Shown here: in pieces, positions 45,705 to 54,237 of the stretch
Layout of the letters: every line of letters starts with the position of its first letter
How positions within the stretch are numbered: the stretch's first letter is position 1
Source: Corynebacterium ciconiae DSM 44920
Lineage (GTDB): Bacteria; Actinomycetota; Actinomycetes; Mycobacteriales; Mycobacteriaceae
Direction: 5' to 3'
Length of the DNA: 64,000 bases
NCBI RefSeq assembly: GCF_030440575.1
Contig: NZ_CP047189.1
Span: 372,001 to 436,000 of the forward strand
Notes under the pieces: generated by a model
What the model saw: the letters and a program-made list of their open reading frames with translations, nothing else
Told to the model about the DNA's origin: nothing
Databases searched by the model: none
Program-made: the position numbers and the translations under genes

Positions 45705-47048
45705 ATGACTCGACTCTTCGGAACTGACGGTGTACGCGGACTAGCCAATAAGAAGCTGACGGCGCCTCTGGCTCTGCAGCTGGGCGCAGCAGCGGCAGAG
45801 GTACTGACTAAGGAGTACCGCAACTCCAAGCGCCGCCCTGTGGCCATCGTGGGCCGCGACCCGCGCGTCTCCGGCGAGATGCTGGCCGCCGCTATCTCTG
45901 CGGGCATGGCCTCCCGCGGGGTGGATGTGCTGCGTGTGGGCGTGATCCCCACCCCGGCAGTAGCGTTTCTCACCGATGATTATGGTGCAGACATGGGCGT
46001 GATGATCTCCGCCTCGCACAACCCGATGCCGGACAATGGCATCAAGTTTTTCTCCGACGGCGGGCACAAGTTGCCCGACGAGGTCGAGGACGAGATCGAG
46101 CGCCGCATGGATCATATCGGGCCTGAAGGCCCTACCGGCCACGGTATCGGGCGCGTGATCGAGGAAGCCTCGGATGCCCAGGAGCGCTACTTGATGCACC
46201 TTGCGCAGGCGGTGCCGCAGGATCTCACCGGCATCAAGGTGGTGGTCGACTGCGCCAATGGTGCTGCCGCCGAGGTGGCGCCGTTGGCTTATGGTGCCGC
46301 TGGCGCCGAGGTGATCCCGATCCACCACAAGCCCAATTCCTACAACATCAACGATGGCTGCGGCTCTACCCATATTGAAGAGGTTCAGCGCGCAGTCCGT
46401 GAGCACGGCGCGGATATTGGTTTGGCGCACGATGGTGATGCCGATCGTTGTTTGGCGGTGGACGCGGAGGGAAACATCGTTGACGGCGATCAGATCATGG
46501 CCATTCTGGCGTTGGCCATGAAGGCTAATAACGAGCTGCGTAAGAACACCCTCGTGGCCACGGTGATGTCCAACCTGGGGTTGAAGCTGGCCATGCAGGA
46601 TGCGGGTATCGACATGGTCACCACCAAGGTGGGCGATCGTTATGTTCTCGCCGAGCTCAACCGCAGCGGCTATAGCTTGGGCGGCGAGCAGTCCGGCCAC
46701 ATTGTGATTCCTGATCATGGCACCACCGGCGATGGGGTGCTCACCGGTTTGTCGCTGATGGCCCGCATGGCAGAAACTGGCTCCAGCCTTAAGGAACTGG
46801 CCACGGTGATGACAGTGCTGCCGCAGGTGCTCATCAATGTGCCGGTTTCAGATAAGTCGGTGATTGTGGATCATCCGAGCGTGAAGGAGGCCATCACCAA
46901 GGCTGAGCAGGAACTGGGCGATACTGGCCGTGTCCTGCTGCGCGCCTCGGGCACGGAGGAGCTTTTCCGCGTCATGGTTGAGGCCGCTCACGAAGAGCAG
47001 GCCCGCAAGGTGGCTGGCCGCTTGGCCGCTGTGGTGGCCGAGGTATAG
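45705..47048 (+). CDS. glmM: Phosphoglucosamine mutase
   Basis: Converts glucosamine-6-phosphate to glucosamine-1-phosphate for UDP-GlcNAc and cell-wall synthesis. It has 447 residues. The phosphoserine loop is [12 protein letters not shown], the magnesium loop [11 protein letters not shown], the sugar loop GGEQSGHIV, and the phosphate loop [12 protein letters not shown]. It opens [22 protein letters not shown] precedes the ATG at 45705. It follows rplM-rpsI, as in mycobacteria. Confidence 0.97.
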   Translation: MTRLFGTDGVRGLANKKLTAPLALQLGAAAAEVLTKEYRNSKRRPVAIVGRDPRVSGEMLAAAISAGMASRGVDVLRVGVIPTPAVAFLTDDYGADMGVMISASHNPMPDNGIKFFSDGGHKLPDEVEDEIERRMDHIGPEGPTGHGIGRVIEEASDAQERYLMHLAQAVPQDLTGIKVVVDCANGAAAEVAPLAYGAAGAEVIPIHHKPNSYNINDGCGSTHIEEVQRAVREHGADIGLAHDGDADRCLAVDAEGNIVDGDQIMAILALAMKANNELRKNTLVATVMSNLGLKLAMQDAGIDMVTTKVGDRYVLAELNRSGYSLGGEQSGHIVIPDHGTTGDGVLTGLSLMARMAETGSSLKELATVMTVLPQVLINVPVSDKSVIVDHPSVKEAITKAEQELGDTGRVLLRASGTEELFRVMVEAAHEEQARKVAGRLAAVVAEV

Positions 47049-47091
47049 TCTCGCCCTTTTTGCGCGGCGCTGACATTTTTATGAGCGCTGT

Positions 47092-47121
47092 GGGAACCTC
47101 AAGGGTTGCGACGTGCGTCTA
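47092..47121 (+). promoter_or_regulatory. ECF (SigM-like) promoter of the operon after glmM
   Basis: GGGAAC (47092-47097), 18 bases, CGTCTA (47116-47121). It begins GGGAACCTCA and has the same spacing and -10 as the esx promoter at 41011. Transcription would begin about 70 bases before the first gene. Confidence 0.65.
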
Positions 47122-47195
47122 ACTCGGTGAGAAGGTGCGCTCCTGTTTTCTACAGGGGCACTCCGCCGTTGCTTTGACCACACCTGGGGGAGGCT

Positions 47196-47519
47196 ATGTC
47201 GCATACCCACCTAGCATTCGATCCACCGACCGCACTGGCCCGCACGTCCGAGCTGCTGCAGAGAATCGCCGACAACGCGCATCTGCACCAGCGCCAGGCG
47301 CCGCAGTTTCCACCTGGCGCCGCAGGCGCGGGCCTGCGTGATCGTGGCGAGGCTCTTGCTCGTTTATTCACTCAGCTCCACACCGATACCGCGGTGGCGT
47401 TGGATGCTGTTCGCTTATCGACGCACACCGCCAGCGATCACCTCCGGGCGCTTTCAGAGAGTGACCGTGATGTAGCCGGTGCCCTCTCCCGTATCAATGC
47501 CGGAGGTGAGCCTCGATGA
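47196..47519 (+). CDS. Small helical protein, EspC-like (Rv3440c position)
   Basis: A 107-residue all-helical protein. The layout resembles the ESX-1 EspC family (PF10824-like): FDPPTALARTSELLQRIADNA, a glycine turn near GAAGAGLRDRG, a long second helix, and LSESDRDVAGALSRI at the end, where EspC has a YxxxD/E export motif. Here the tyrosine is leucine. GGGGGAGG precedes the ATG. Its stop overlaps the next gene by four bases (ATGA). It occupies the place of Rv3440c after glmM. That it is a type VII substrate is inference. Confidence 0.65.
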   Translation: MSHTHLAFDPPTALARTSELLQRIADNAHLHQRQAPQFPPGAAGAGLRDRGEALARLFTQLHTDTAVALDAVRLSTHTASDHLRALSESDRDVAGALSRINAGGEPR

Positions 47520-49003
47520 GAGAGTCCGTGACCTGTTACGCCTCCACGGTAGAGGCCTTCCAGAACGCAGCTGGGCCGCTCTATAGTGGGCCGCAGATCA
47601 GCTCAGCGGAGCTTCACGCCGCTGCCGACCATCTCTTGGGCCTAGACACCGGCGCGCTACGCACCGCCGCGCGCAGCGCGATGGGAGAATCCGCCCCGCA
47701 CGATACCGCCCGTTGGGTCGGGCAGATGCTCAATCCCGCTCTCAGCGGGGTGGCCGATGGGGGGATTAGTGGTGGACTCACCCAAGCCGTGGGGCAGTGG
47801 CAGTGCCGCGTCGACGGTGCAGCCACGGTGAACGCCGCGGCACATGCCTGCGCCGACAGCATCGACGCGGTGGGCCACAGCGCCCACGACGCCGCCCACA
47901 CCATGACCTTAAGTTTGGACGAGGCGGTACGGGCGGTGTGCCAAGCGCTGAATCTGGTGGGCACTGTGGGTGGCGGTGGTCTCGCCCAGCAGTTGGTGCA
48001 CATGGGCTCTGGTCTCATCGACAGCGCCGGCCAGCAGCTCCTTGGCATCATTCGCGATCACGACACCGCCGTGTCCGGATGCTTGGATGATCTCATTAGC
48101 CACGCCGAGCAGCAGTGCCTTGTGCAGCCGCCACTGTGCACCCCTGAGCCGCCCTGTGAACCTGCCGCCAGTGCGCCACCGACGGCTCCGGGAGCAAACT
48201 GTCCAGAACCAGCACCCTGCCCACCGCCTGCACCGGCACCAGTCCCGCAGCCAGGCCCGGTATGTGAACCCGCTCAAGCCGCGCCGCCTGCTCCGCCACC
48301 ACAGCCGACCCCACCGGCGCCACCACAGCCAGAGCCGCAGCCCTGTCCGCCGCCACCGCCAGTCGCACCGGCGATGCCACCCGCGGCGCCTGCTGAGCAG
48401 TGTGTCACGCATCCAGCGGCCGCGCCGCCGTGCCCCGTCGCAGAACTGGGGCGGGTAATGGGAGAGTCCGTGGCGCTGGCGAGCAACGCCATGGCTACTG
48501 CGGCCGCAACCGGAATGGCAGAGGCCCAAGCGGCACTAAGTGGGCACCTCGACGCGGCGCTCACGATCAATGCTGATGTCTCTGCACACCTCGGCTCTGC
48601 GCCTGTCGACTGCCCACCGGCAGCGGTGCCCGACTGTCCGCCAGTGGCAGAGCAACCCTGCGAACCTCCCGTACCGGAGCCGCAGCCGGCACCAGAGCCG
48701 GAGCCGCAGCCAGAACCCGACCAGCCTTGCCCGCCGCAGGATCTCGATGCTGTGCCGGAGCCGGAGCCGCCGGCACAAAAGGTGGCAATGCTCGGTGGTG
48801 AGCACAACCCTGAAGCTGCGGCCGCACCGGATCCCAGCCCAGCAGAGACTCCAGAGCAATCTACCCCAGATCCGGCACCTGCCGCCCAGCCAGAACCTGA
48901 ACCACCTTCGCCCCCAGCTGATCCGGCAGATATCGCCCCGCCACAGAATGAAGGAGCTGCTGATGAGCGCACCGTCTCTCCCCGAAAGGCAGGTACGTGG
49001 TGA
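47516..49003 (+). CDS. Pro- and Cys-rich protein, possible type VII effector (Rv3439c position)
   Basis: A 495-residue protein with no signal peptide. A helical N-terminal domain (about 1-205) is followed by Pro/Glu/Cys-rich low-complexity segments (about 206-310 and 370-495), interrupted by a second helical stretch (about 315-370, ELGRVMGESVALASNAMATA). I count 18 cysteines, most in P-C-P or similar context, unusual for a cytosolic actinobacterial protein and fitting an exported one. M. tuberculosis has an Ala/Pro-rich protein of similar size at this place (Rv3439c). Its function is unknown. It overlaps the gene before and is coupled to the gene after. Confidence 0.7.
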   Translation: MRESVTCYASTVEAFQNAAGPLYSGPQISSAELHAAADHLLGLDTGALRTAARSAMGESAPHDTARWVGQMLNPALSGVADGGISGGLTQAVGQWQCRVDGAATVNAAAHACADSIDAVGHSAHDAAHTMTLSLDEAVRAVCQALNLVGTVGGGGLAQQLVHMGSGLIDSAGQQLLGIIRDHDTAVSGCLDDLISHAEQQCLVQPPLCTPEPPCEPAASAPPTAPGANCPEPAPCPPPAPAPVPQPGPVCEPAQAAPPAPPPQPTPPAPPQPEPQPCPPPPPVAPAMPPAAPAEQCVTHPAAAPPCPVAELGRVMGESVALASNAMATAAATGMAEAQAALSGHLDAALTINADVSAHLGSAPVDCPPAAVPDCPPVAEQPCEPPVPEPQPAPEPEPQPEPDQPCPPQDLDAVPEPEPPAQKVAMLGGEHNPEAAAAPDPSPAETPEQSTPDPAPAAQPEPEPPSPPADPADIAPPQNEGAADERTVSPRKAGTW

Positions 49004-49275
49004 ATAACGTACACCCAGATTTTGCTCGGCACCTTGAGAACTTTCAGCGTCATACCAGCGCACGGCTAGCGGAGTTTTCCCGTTCTCTCGACGAGCTCAC
49101 CGCCCAGGCCCGCCGCGAGGCGAGGGCGAGCGCAGAGCAGGCGCCTAGTCCGCGTCACCCTGCCACGGGCCACCGCGATGGCGGTGCAATGGGGGAGGGG
49201 AGGTGGCGTCGACAAGCGCATACGCGCAACGCCCCGCGCGGGCCAGTACGGGGAGTGCTGAGAAACTCGCCGTAG
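48997..49275 (+). CDS. Small hypothetical protein, third gene of the operon
   Basis: A 92-residue protein. The first about 48 residues are a likely amphipathic helix (FARHLENFQRHTSARLAEFSRSLDELTAQARREA). The rest is basic and glycine/arginine-rich. It starts at GTG 48997 or 49000, inside the end of the preceding gene, so translation is coupled. A copy of the recurring 16-mer (GGTGGCGTCGACAAGC, 49202-49217) lies inside its 3' part, and the reading frame may have been extended by it. No family recognised. Confidence 0.5.
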   Translation: MVNNVHPDFARHLENFQRHTSARLAEFSRSLDELTAQARREARASAEQAPSPRHPATGHRDGGAMGEGRWRRQAHTRNAPRGPVRGVLRNSP

Positions 49276-49314
49276 ACGATCGCGCGGGGCGTGCAATTAA
49301 AGAAGGTCTAAGAG

Positions 49315-50181
49315 CTACTCCTGCTCGGAGTCAGCGGGGGAGGAGTCCACGTAGGGATCGTGCCGAGCTACCTCTTCGCGCAGCTCCTGGCGGGTCCATG
49401 CGCTCACACCCTTGCCCTCGGCGGCGAAAGCAGAGAATGCGGAGTACTTGTTCTCCCCAGCCAACTGGTGCAGCAGGAAGCCGGTGACGAGCCCGCGGGC
49501 CGCCTCCTGGGCGCCGAACTCCAGCCCGCCGATACCGGTGAGCAGCTTGCGGGCGGCTGCCTCGTGGAAACCAGCCTGGCTGGCCTTATCCACGACGCGG
49601 AAGGCCACATCGCCGCCCCAGTTGAAGGCCACCTTCGGCGGGTTGCCCATGTCTAAGAATTCGCCGCGGCCCGGGGAAAGCACCAGCCCGGGGGCGGTGA
49701 CGTGGCGGGCAGCCTCCTCACAGGAGGGGGCGGTGACAGAAGGATAAATGGCGGCCACGGCCTTTACTAGCTCGCGATCCACGGCGGCGAGAATAGCGGC
49801 GCCGGCACCCATGCCATGGCCCACCACCCCGATCTTGCCGGGAGCGACAGTAATGTTTCCCTGGCCGAGTTTTACGCCCGCAGCGATCTGCATGCAGGTT
49901 TCCAAATCGGCGGCGAAGCCGCGGTGATCCGGGGCGAATCCGGTTTCGGTGTCCGGAGCCACCACCACAATGCCCCAGCTAGCCAGGTGCCGCAGGGTGG
50001 CGTGATAGCGCTTGATGCCTTGGCGCCAGTCATGGCCGAAGGCCACTGCGGGCAGTCCTTTACCTTCGGCGGGGGTGTACACCTTGCCGGGGATGCCGGC
50101 GTAGGAGAGATCCCCTACGAGCACCCGGTGGGGGCCGCGCTTGGACAGTTTGCTTAGGTGTTTCTTCAAGTTCTCAGCCAC
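49315..50181 (-). CDS. Alpha/beta-hydrolase-fold protein lacking the nucleophile serine (Rv3438-like)
   Basis: A 288-residue dienelactone-hydrolase-like protein. Strands and the oxyanion region LPAVAFGHDWRQG are typical. The nucleophile elbow reads VVGHGMGAGAA, so the serine of GxSxG is glycine and normal esterase chemistry seems impossible. It takes the position of Rv3438 between glmM and glmS. I choose the GTG at 50181 (VAENLKKHLSKLSKRG). TATTCT ends eight bases upstream, so the mRNA is probably leaderless. An ATG at 50229 would add 16 residues. Confidence 0.75.
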   Translation of the reverse strand: MAENLKKHLSKLSKRGPHRVLVGDLSYAGIPGKVYTPAEGKGLPAVAFGHDWRQGIKRYHATLRHLASWGIVVVAPDTETGFAPDHRGFAADLETCMQIAAGVKLGQGNITVAPGKIGVVGHGMGAGAAILAAVDRELVKAVAAIYPSVTAPSCEEAARHVTAPGLVLSPGRGEFLDMGNPPKVAFNWGGDVAFRVVDKASQAGFHEAAARKLLTGIGGLEFGAQEAARGLVTGFLLHQLAGENKYSAFSAFAAEGKGVSAWTRQELREEVARHDPYVDSSPADSEQE

Positions 50182-50324
50182 GTTGTTTAAGAATAGTCTA
50201 TGCGCGTTGGGCCGTGGTGCTGCGGCCATGTGGGCGGGCCATGCCAGTTAGCTGTGGCAGTGAAGAAAAGGGGCGCTTCAGCCACGCGGTGAGCTGCTGC
50301 GAGGGAAGTGTCCGTGGGTTGGGT

Positions 50325-50337
50325 TAGGATGAACGGC
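50325..50337 (+). promoter_or_regulatory. Leaderless promoter of glmS
   Basis: TAGGAT (50325-50330) ends seven bases before the glmS ATG, so transcription should start at the ATG. There is no room for a glmS ribozyme or a ribosome site. Confidence 0.6.
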
Positions 50338-52203
50338 ATGTGTGGAATCGTTGGATACATCGGTCATCGTGAAGGCTTGGACGTGGCGCTTGGCGCCCTC
50401 AAGCGCATGGAATACCGCGGCTATGACTCGTCGGGAATCGCCGTCGCTGATGGCTCGGGCAGCATCAATGCTGTGAAGAAGGCCGGCAAGATTAGCAACC
50501 TCGAAATGCGTATCGACGAGGAAGGCGCGGAGAACTTCCGCGGCCACACCGCCGTGGGGCACACCCGCTGGGCTACTCACGGCCGCCCCACTGATACCAA
50601 CGCTCACCCGCACCTGTCCGCTGACGGCAAGGTGGCCATCGTGCACAACGGCATCATCGAGAACTTCGCGGTGCTGCGCGATGAGCTGGAGCGCAGCGGG
50701 GTGGAGCTGCTCTCGGAAACCGATTCGGAGGTGGCCGCCCACATGCTGGCCGCCGCCTACAACGAGGGCGAGACCAAGGGTGATTTCCAGGCCTCGGCAC
50801 TGCATGTGCTCAACCGCCTCGAGGGCGCGTTCACGCTCCTGTTCACCCACGCTGACCACCCGGACACCATCATCGCCGCACGCCGTTCCACCCCGCTGAT
50901 CGTGGGCATCGGCGAGGATGAGATGTTCCTCGGCTCGGATGTGGCGGCCTTCATCGAATACACCAAGGACGCAGTCGAGCTGGGCCAGGACAACGTGGTG
51001 GTCATCACCCGCGATTCCTATGAGATCCTCAACTTCGATGGCACCCCCACCGAGGGCAAGCCCTTCACCATCGACTGGGATCTGTCCGCAGCCGAGAAGG
51101 GCGGCTTCGATTCCTTCATGATGAAGGAGATTCACGAGCAGCCCGCCGCTGTGCGTGACACCCTGGCCGGCCACTTCCAAGACGGCCGTATTGTCTTGGA
51201 CGAGCAGAACTTCAGCCAAGCTGATCTGAAGGCCATTGACAAGATTTTCGTGGTGGCCTGCGGCTCGGCCTATCACTCGGGTCTCTTGGCCAAGTACGCC
51301 ATAGAGCACTGGGCTCGCATCCCCGTTGAGATTGAGGTGGCCAGCGAGTTCCGCTACCGCGACCCGGTGCTGGACAAGAACACCTTGGTGGTGGCTGTGT
51401 CCCAGTCCGGTGAGACCGCCGATACCTTGGAAGCTGTGCGGCACGCCAAGTCCCAGGGAGCGAAGGTGCTGGCGGTGTGCAATACCAACGGCGCCCAGAT
51501 TCCGCGAGAGTCCGATGCGGTGCTTTACACCCACGCCGGCCCGGAGATCGGTGTGGCATCCACCAAGGCGTTTTTGGCGCAGGTGGCCGCCAACTACATC
51601 GTGGGTTTGGCTTTGGCGCAGGCGAAGGGCACCAAATACCCGGATGAGATCACCGATATTTATCGTGATTTGGAGTCCATTCCGGAGAAGATTGAAACCC
51701 TGCTCGCTGTGGAGGCAGAGACGAAGCGCATCTCCGAGGTGCTTGGCGCGATCCGCACGATGCTCTTCTTGGGGCGCGGCGTTGGTTTCCCCGTGGCCCT
51801 CGAGGGCGCGTTGAAGCTGAAGGAGCTGGCCTATATTCACGCCGAGGGATTCCCGGCGGGCGAGCTTAAGCACGGCCCGATCGCCTTGATCGAGGACGAG
51901 CTGCCGGTGGTTGTGGTGGTTCCCTCGCCGCGCGGGGTGAAGCTGCTGCATTCCAAGATCGTGTCCAATATTCAGGAGATTCGCGCCCGCGGTGCGAAGA
52001 CGATCGTGATCGCCGAAGAGGGCGACGATGCAGTGGAGCCCTACGCCAACTGGCTCATCCGTATCCCCGAAACCTCCACGATCATGCAGCCGCTGCTGGC
52101 CACGGTGCCGCTGCAGTTCTTGGCGGCATTCATCGCCCGCGAGTGCGGCAACGAGGACATCGATAAGCCTCGTAACTTGGCTAAGTCCGTGACCGTGGAA
52201 TAG
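50338..52203 (+). CDS. glmS: Glutamine-fructose-6-phosphate aminotransferase
   Basis: Makes glucosamine-6-phosphate from fructose-6-phosphate and glutamine, the first step to UDP-GlcNAc. It has 621 residues. The N-terminal glutaminase begins MCGIVGYIGHREG, with Cys2 as nucleophile after methionine removal, and GHTRWATHG. Two SIS domains follow (CGSAYHSGL, VSQSGETADT), with KELAYIHAEGFPAGELKHGP near the end and the final KSVTVE. I use the ATG at 50338; upstream in-frame starts would bury Cys2. Confidence 0.97.
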   Translation: MCGIVGYIGHREGLDVALGALKRMEYRGYDSSGIAVADGSGSINAVKKAGKISNLEMRIDEEGAENFRGHTAVGHTRWATHGRPTDTNAHPHLSADGKVAIVHNGIIENFAVLRDELERSGVELLSETDSEVAAHMLAAAYNEGETKGDFQASALHVLNRLEGAFTLLFTHADHPDTIIAARRSTPLIVGIGEDEMFLGSDVAAFIEYTKDAVELGQDNVVVITRDSYEILNFDGTPTEGKPFTIDWDLSAAEKGGFDSFMMKEIHEQPAAVRDTLAGHFQDGRIVLDEQNFSQADLKAIDKIFVVACGSAYHSGLLAKYAIEHWARIPVEIEVASEFRYRDPVLDKNTLVVAVSQSGETADTLEAVRHAKSQGAKVLAVCNTNGAQIPRESDAVLYTHAGPEIGVASTKAFLAQVAANYIVGLALAQAKGTKYPDEITDIYRDLESIPEKIETLLAVEAETKRISEVLGAIRTMLFLGRGVGFPVALEGALKLKELAYIHAEGFPAGELKHGPIALIEDELPVVVVVPSPRGVKLLHSKIVSNIQEIRARGAKTIVIAEEGDDAVEPYANWLIRIPETSTIMQPLLATVPLQFLAAFIARECGNEDIDKPRNLAKSVTVE

Positions 52204-52218
52204 CCGACTCAACACAGA

Positions 52219-52256
52219 AAAAAACTCGAGCCCACAGCGCGTGGTGCTCGAGTTTT
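52219..52256 (+). terminator. Terminator after glmS
   Basis: AAAACTCGAGC (52221-52231) pairs with GCTCGAGTTTT (52246-52256), with A and T tracts on both sides. It probably serves glmS and the convergent CPBP gene. A copy of the recurring 16-mer follows at 52259-52274. Confidence 0.9.
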
Positions 52257-52274
52257 GTGCTTGTCGACGCCTCC

Positions 52275-53024
52275 CTACAGCCACGTCCACGCCGCAGCCG
52301 CCGCGAGAGCGCCGGTGGCGTTGAGGGCCCAGTGCAGCCCGATGGGGGCTATGACGCTGTCGGTGTGGTGGCGCAGCCAGGTCAGTACCGCGCCGGCACC
52401 GGCGGTGGCCACGACCGCCAATCCCACGCCGATCCATTTGGCAAGGCTGCCTGAGCCGAGCAGCTCGGTGAGTCCGGCGTTGGAGGCAGTCAGGCCGAGA
52501 GAGGAGCTGACATGCCACAGCCCGAACAACAGTGAACCTGCGCCGAAGACGAGCTTGGTGCCGCCGAGGCGGTCGAGTGCCGAGTGCAGCATGCCGCGAA
52601 AGGCGAGTTCCTCGGGCACCACCGTCTGCAAGGGAATGATCACGAGCGCGGCGACAAGCGCGCGGCGCAGATTGGCGTAGGAATCATTAAGGAAGAACTC
52701 GCGGGTGAAAGGCAGCGCCAAGCCGGCGCCCACCACCAAGGTGACTGCGCCGATGGAGATCCCGGCCCAGCGCAGGCCGCGGCGCAAGCTGGCTTGGGAG
52801 ATACCCATGGATTGCGGGGTGTAGCCCCGGGCGATGGCCACCAGCACCATGGCGATTACTCCGAGCGGCACGGTGGAGCGGTAGGAGGCCAGCTCGGTGA
52901 AGTGGGCGAGGGAATTGATTACGGCGAGGCTGCCAACCAACAGGGCGACGTCGATAAGCGCGGTGCGCCGAGCATCAGACAGTCGCGGGAGGCGGCGGGC
53001 AGCGGAAACAAACATGCGGTTCAT
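52275..53024 (-). CDS. CPBP-family intramembrane metalloprotease
   Basis: Membrane protease (ABI/CAAX type) of 249 residues with about seven hydrophobic segments. The three motifs are present: VPEELAFRGML (EExxxR), FGLWHVS (FxxxH) and LHWALNAT (HxxxN). Substrates are unknown; relatives act in protein maturation or bacteriocin immunity. I use the ATG at 53024, with GAGG about seven bases upstream. It is divergent from alr, with 34 bases between. Confidence 0.9.
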   Translation of the reverse strand: MNRMFVSAARRLPRLSDARRTALIDVALLVGSLAVINSLAHFTELASYRSTVPLGVIAMVLVAIARGYTPQSMGISQASLRRGLRWAGISIGAVTLVVGAGLALPFTREFFLNDSYANLRRALVAALVIIPLQTVVPEELAFRGMLHSALDRLGGTKLVFGAGSLLFGLWHVSSSLGLTASNAGLTELLGSGSLAKWIGVGLAVVATAGAGAVLTWLRHHTDSVIAPIGLHWALNATGALAAAAAWTWL

Positions 53025-53058
53025 CCTACGCCTCAGTGCCAGTGGCACAATGTGATCT

Positions 53059-54237
53059 ATGGACTTGCTCACCACCACCATTGATCTTGAGGCGATCGCG
53101 CACAACACTCGCACGCTCAAGGCGCGTGCCGGAAACGCCCAGCTCATCGCGGTGGTGAAGGCAGATGCTTATGGTCACGGCATGGCGGAATGCGCCGCGG
53201 TGATGGCGAAAGAAGGCGCCGATATGTTCGGCGTGGCCACCCTGCCGGAAGCGCTAGAGCTTGTTGCTTCGCTGCAGACGGAGGGTGCCCAACAACCGGT
53301 GCTGTGCTGGCTGTGGCATCCCGAACAAGATCTTGCCGCCGCGATCGCAGCTCATGTGGTGCTGGGGGTGGCCAATCTTGAACAGGTGCGGGCACTCATC
53401 GCCGCCGCAGGTGATCAGCAGGTGCGTGTGCATGTGAAGGTCGATACGGGGTTGAATCGCTCTGGGGTGGATGAAGACGAATGGGAGGAGATCTTTAACC
53501 TGCTCGCCGCGTCCCCCAAGCTTCAGGTAGAGGGGATCTTCAGTCACCTCGCCTGCGCCGATGAGCCGGGACACCGCAGTATTGATGAGCAAGCCGAGTG
53601 CGTGCAGCGCGCCTATGAGTGCGCCCAGCGCTGCGGGCTCAGCCCCACACTGCGGCATGTGGCCAATTCTCCGGCCACGCTCACCCGCCCTGATCTGTAC
53701 TTTGAGGCGATCCGCCCAGGTTTGGCGCTCTACGGCATTTCGCCCATCGCCGGGCGAGACGCCAGCGAGTGGGGGCTGATCCCAGCGATGCGCTGGACTG
53801 CGCGGGTCACCACCGTCAAAAAGATCCAAGCTGGGGAAGGGGTGAGCTACGGGCTGACCTGGCGCGCCCCGTGCGACAGCGTGACCGCGGTGGTGGCGGT
53901 GGGCTATGCCGATGGGATGCCGCGGGCGGTACAAACCAGGCGCGGGGAATCCGATCTGTGGGTGAGTATCCACGGCCACCGCTATCGCCAGATTGGTCGC
54001 GTGTGCATGGACCAGATCGTGGTGGATCTCGGCAGCAACCCGCACGGGGTCAGCGCCGGTGATGAGGCGGTATTAATGGGCGATGGGCAAAGCGCAGAGA
54101 TGACAGCAGCTGAGCTCGCGGCGGCCGCGGGCACGATCGCCTATGAGATGGTGTGCGCACCGAAGGGGCGCACCGTGCGACACCACCTGCCTGCCGGCCG
54201 GAACAACACAGCTCAAGGAGAGAAAGCAGATGGATAA
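53059..54237 (+). CDS. alr: Alanine racemase
   Basis: PLP enzyme that makes D-alanine for peptidoglycan, 392 residues. The PLP lysine is in AVVKADAYGHG near the N-terminus. HVKVDTGLNRSG, GIFSHLACAD and the tyrosine-bearing GRVCMDQIVVDLG in the C-terminal beta domain are present. No ribosome site stands before the ATG; CACAAT ends seven bases upstream, so it may be leaderless. Its stop lies within the start of tsaE (8-base overlap). Confidence 0.95.
   Translation: MDLLTTTIDLEAIAHNTRTLKARAGNAQLIAVVKADAYGHGMAECAAVMAKEGADMFGVATLPEALELVASLQTEGAQQPVLCWLWHPEQDLAAAIAAHVVLGVANLEQVRALIAAAGDQQVRVHVKVDTGLNRSGVDEDEWEEIFNLLAASPKLQVEGIFSHLACADEPGHRSIDEQAECVQRAYECAQRCGLSPTLRHVANSPATLTRPDLYFEAIRPGLALYGISPIAGRDASEWGLIPAMRWTARVTTVKKIQAGEGVSYGLTWRAPCDSVTAVVAVGYADGMPRAVQTRRGESDLWVSIHGHRYRQIGRVCMDQIVVDLGSNPHGVSAGDEAVLMGDGQSAEMTAAELAAAAGTIAYEMVCAPKGRTVRHHLPAGRNNTAQGEKADG

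Noticed and set aside
50230..50337. glmS ribozyme upstream of glmS
   Set aside because: The gap is only about 110 bases, a -10 box lies seven bases before the ATG, and no ribozyme core is visible.
50278..52518. 746-codon minus-strand open frame opposite glmS
   Set aside because: Shadow of glmS with repeated His/Leu/Gly runs and no recognisable domain.
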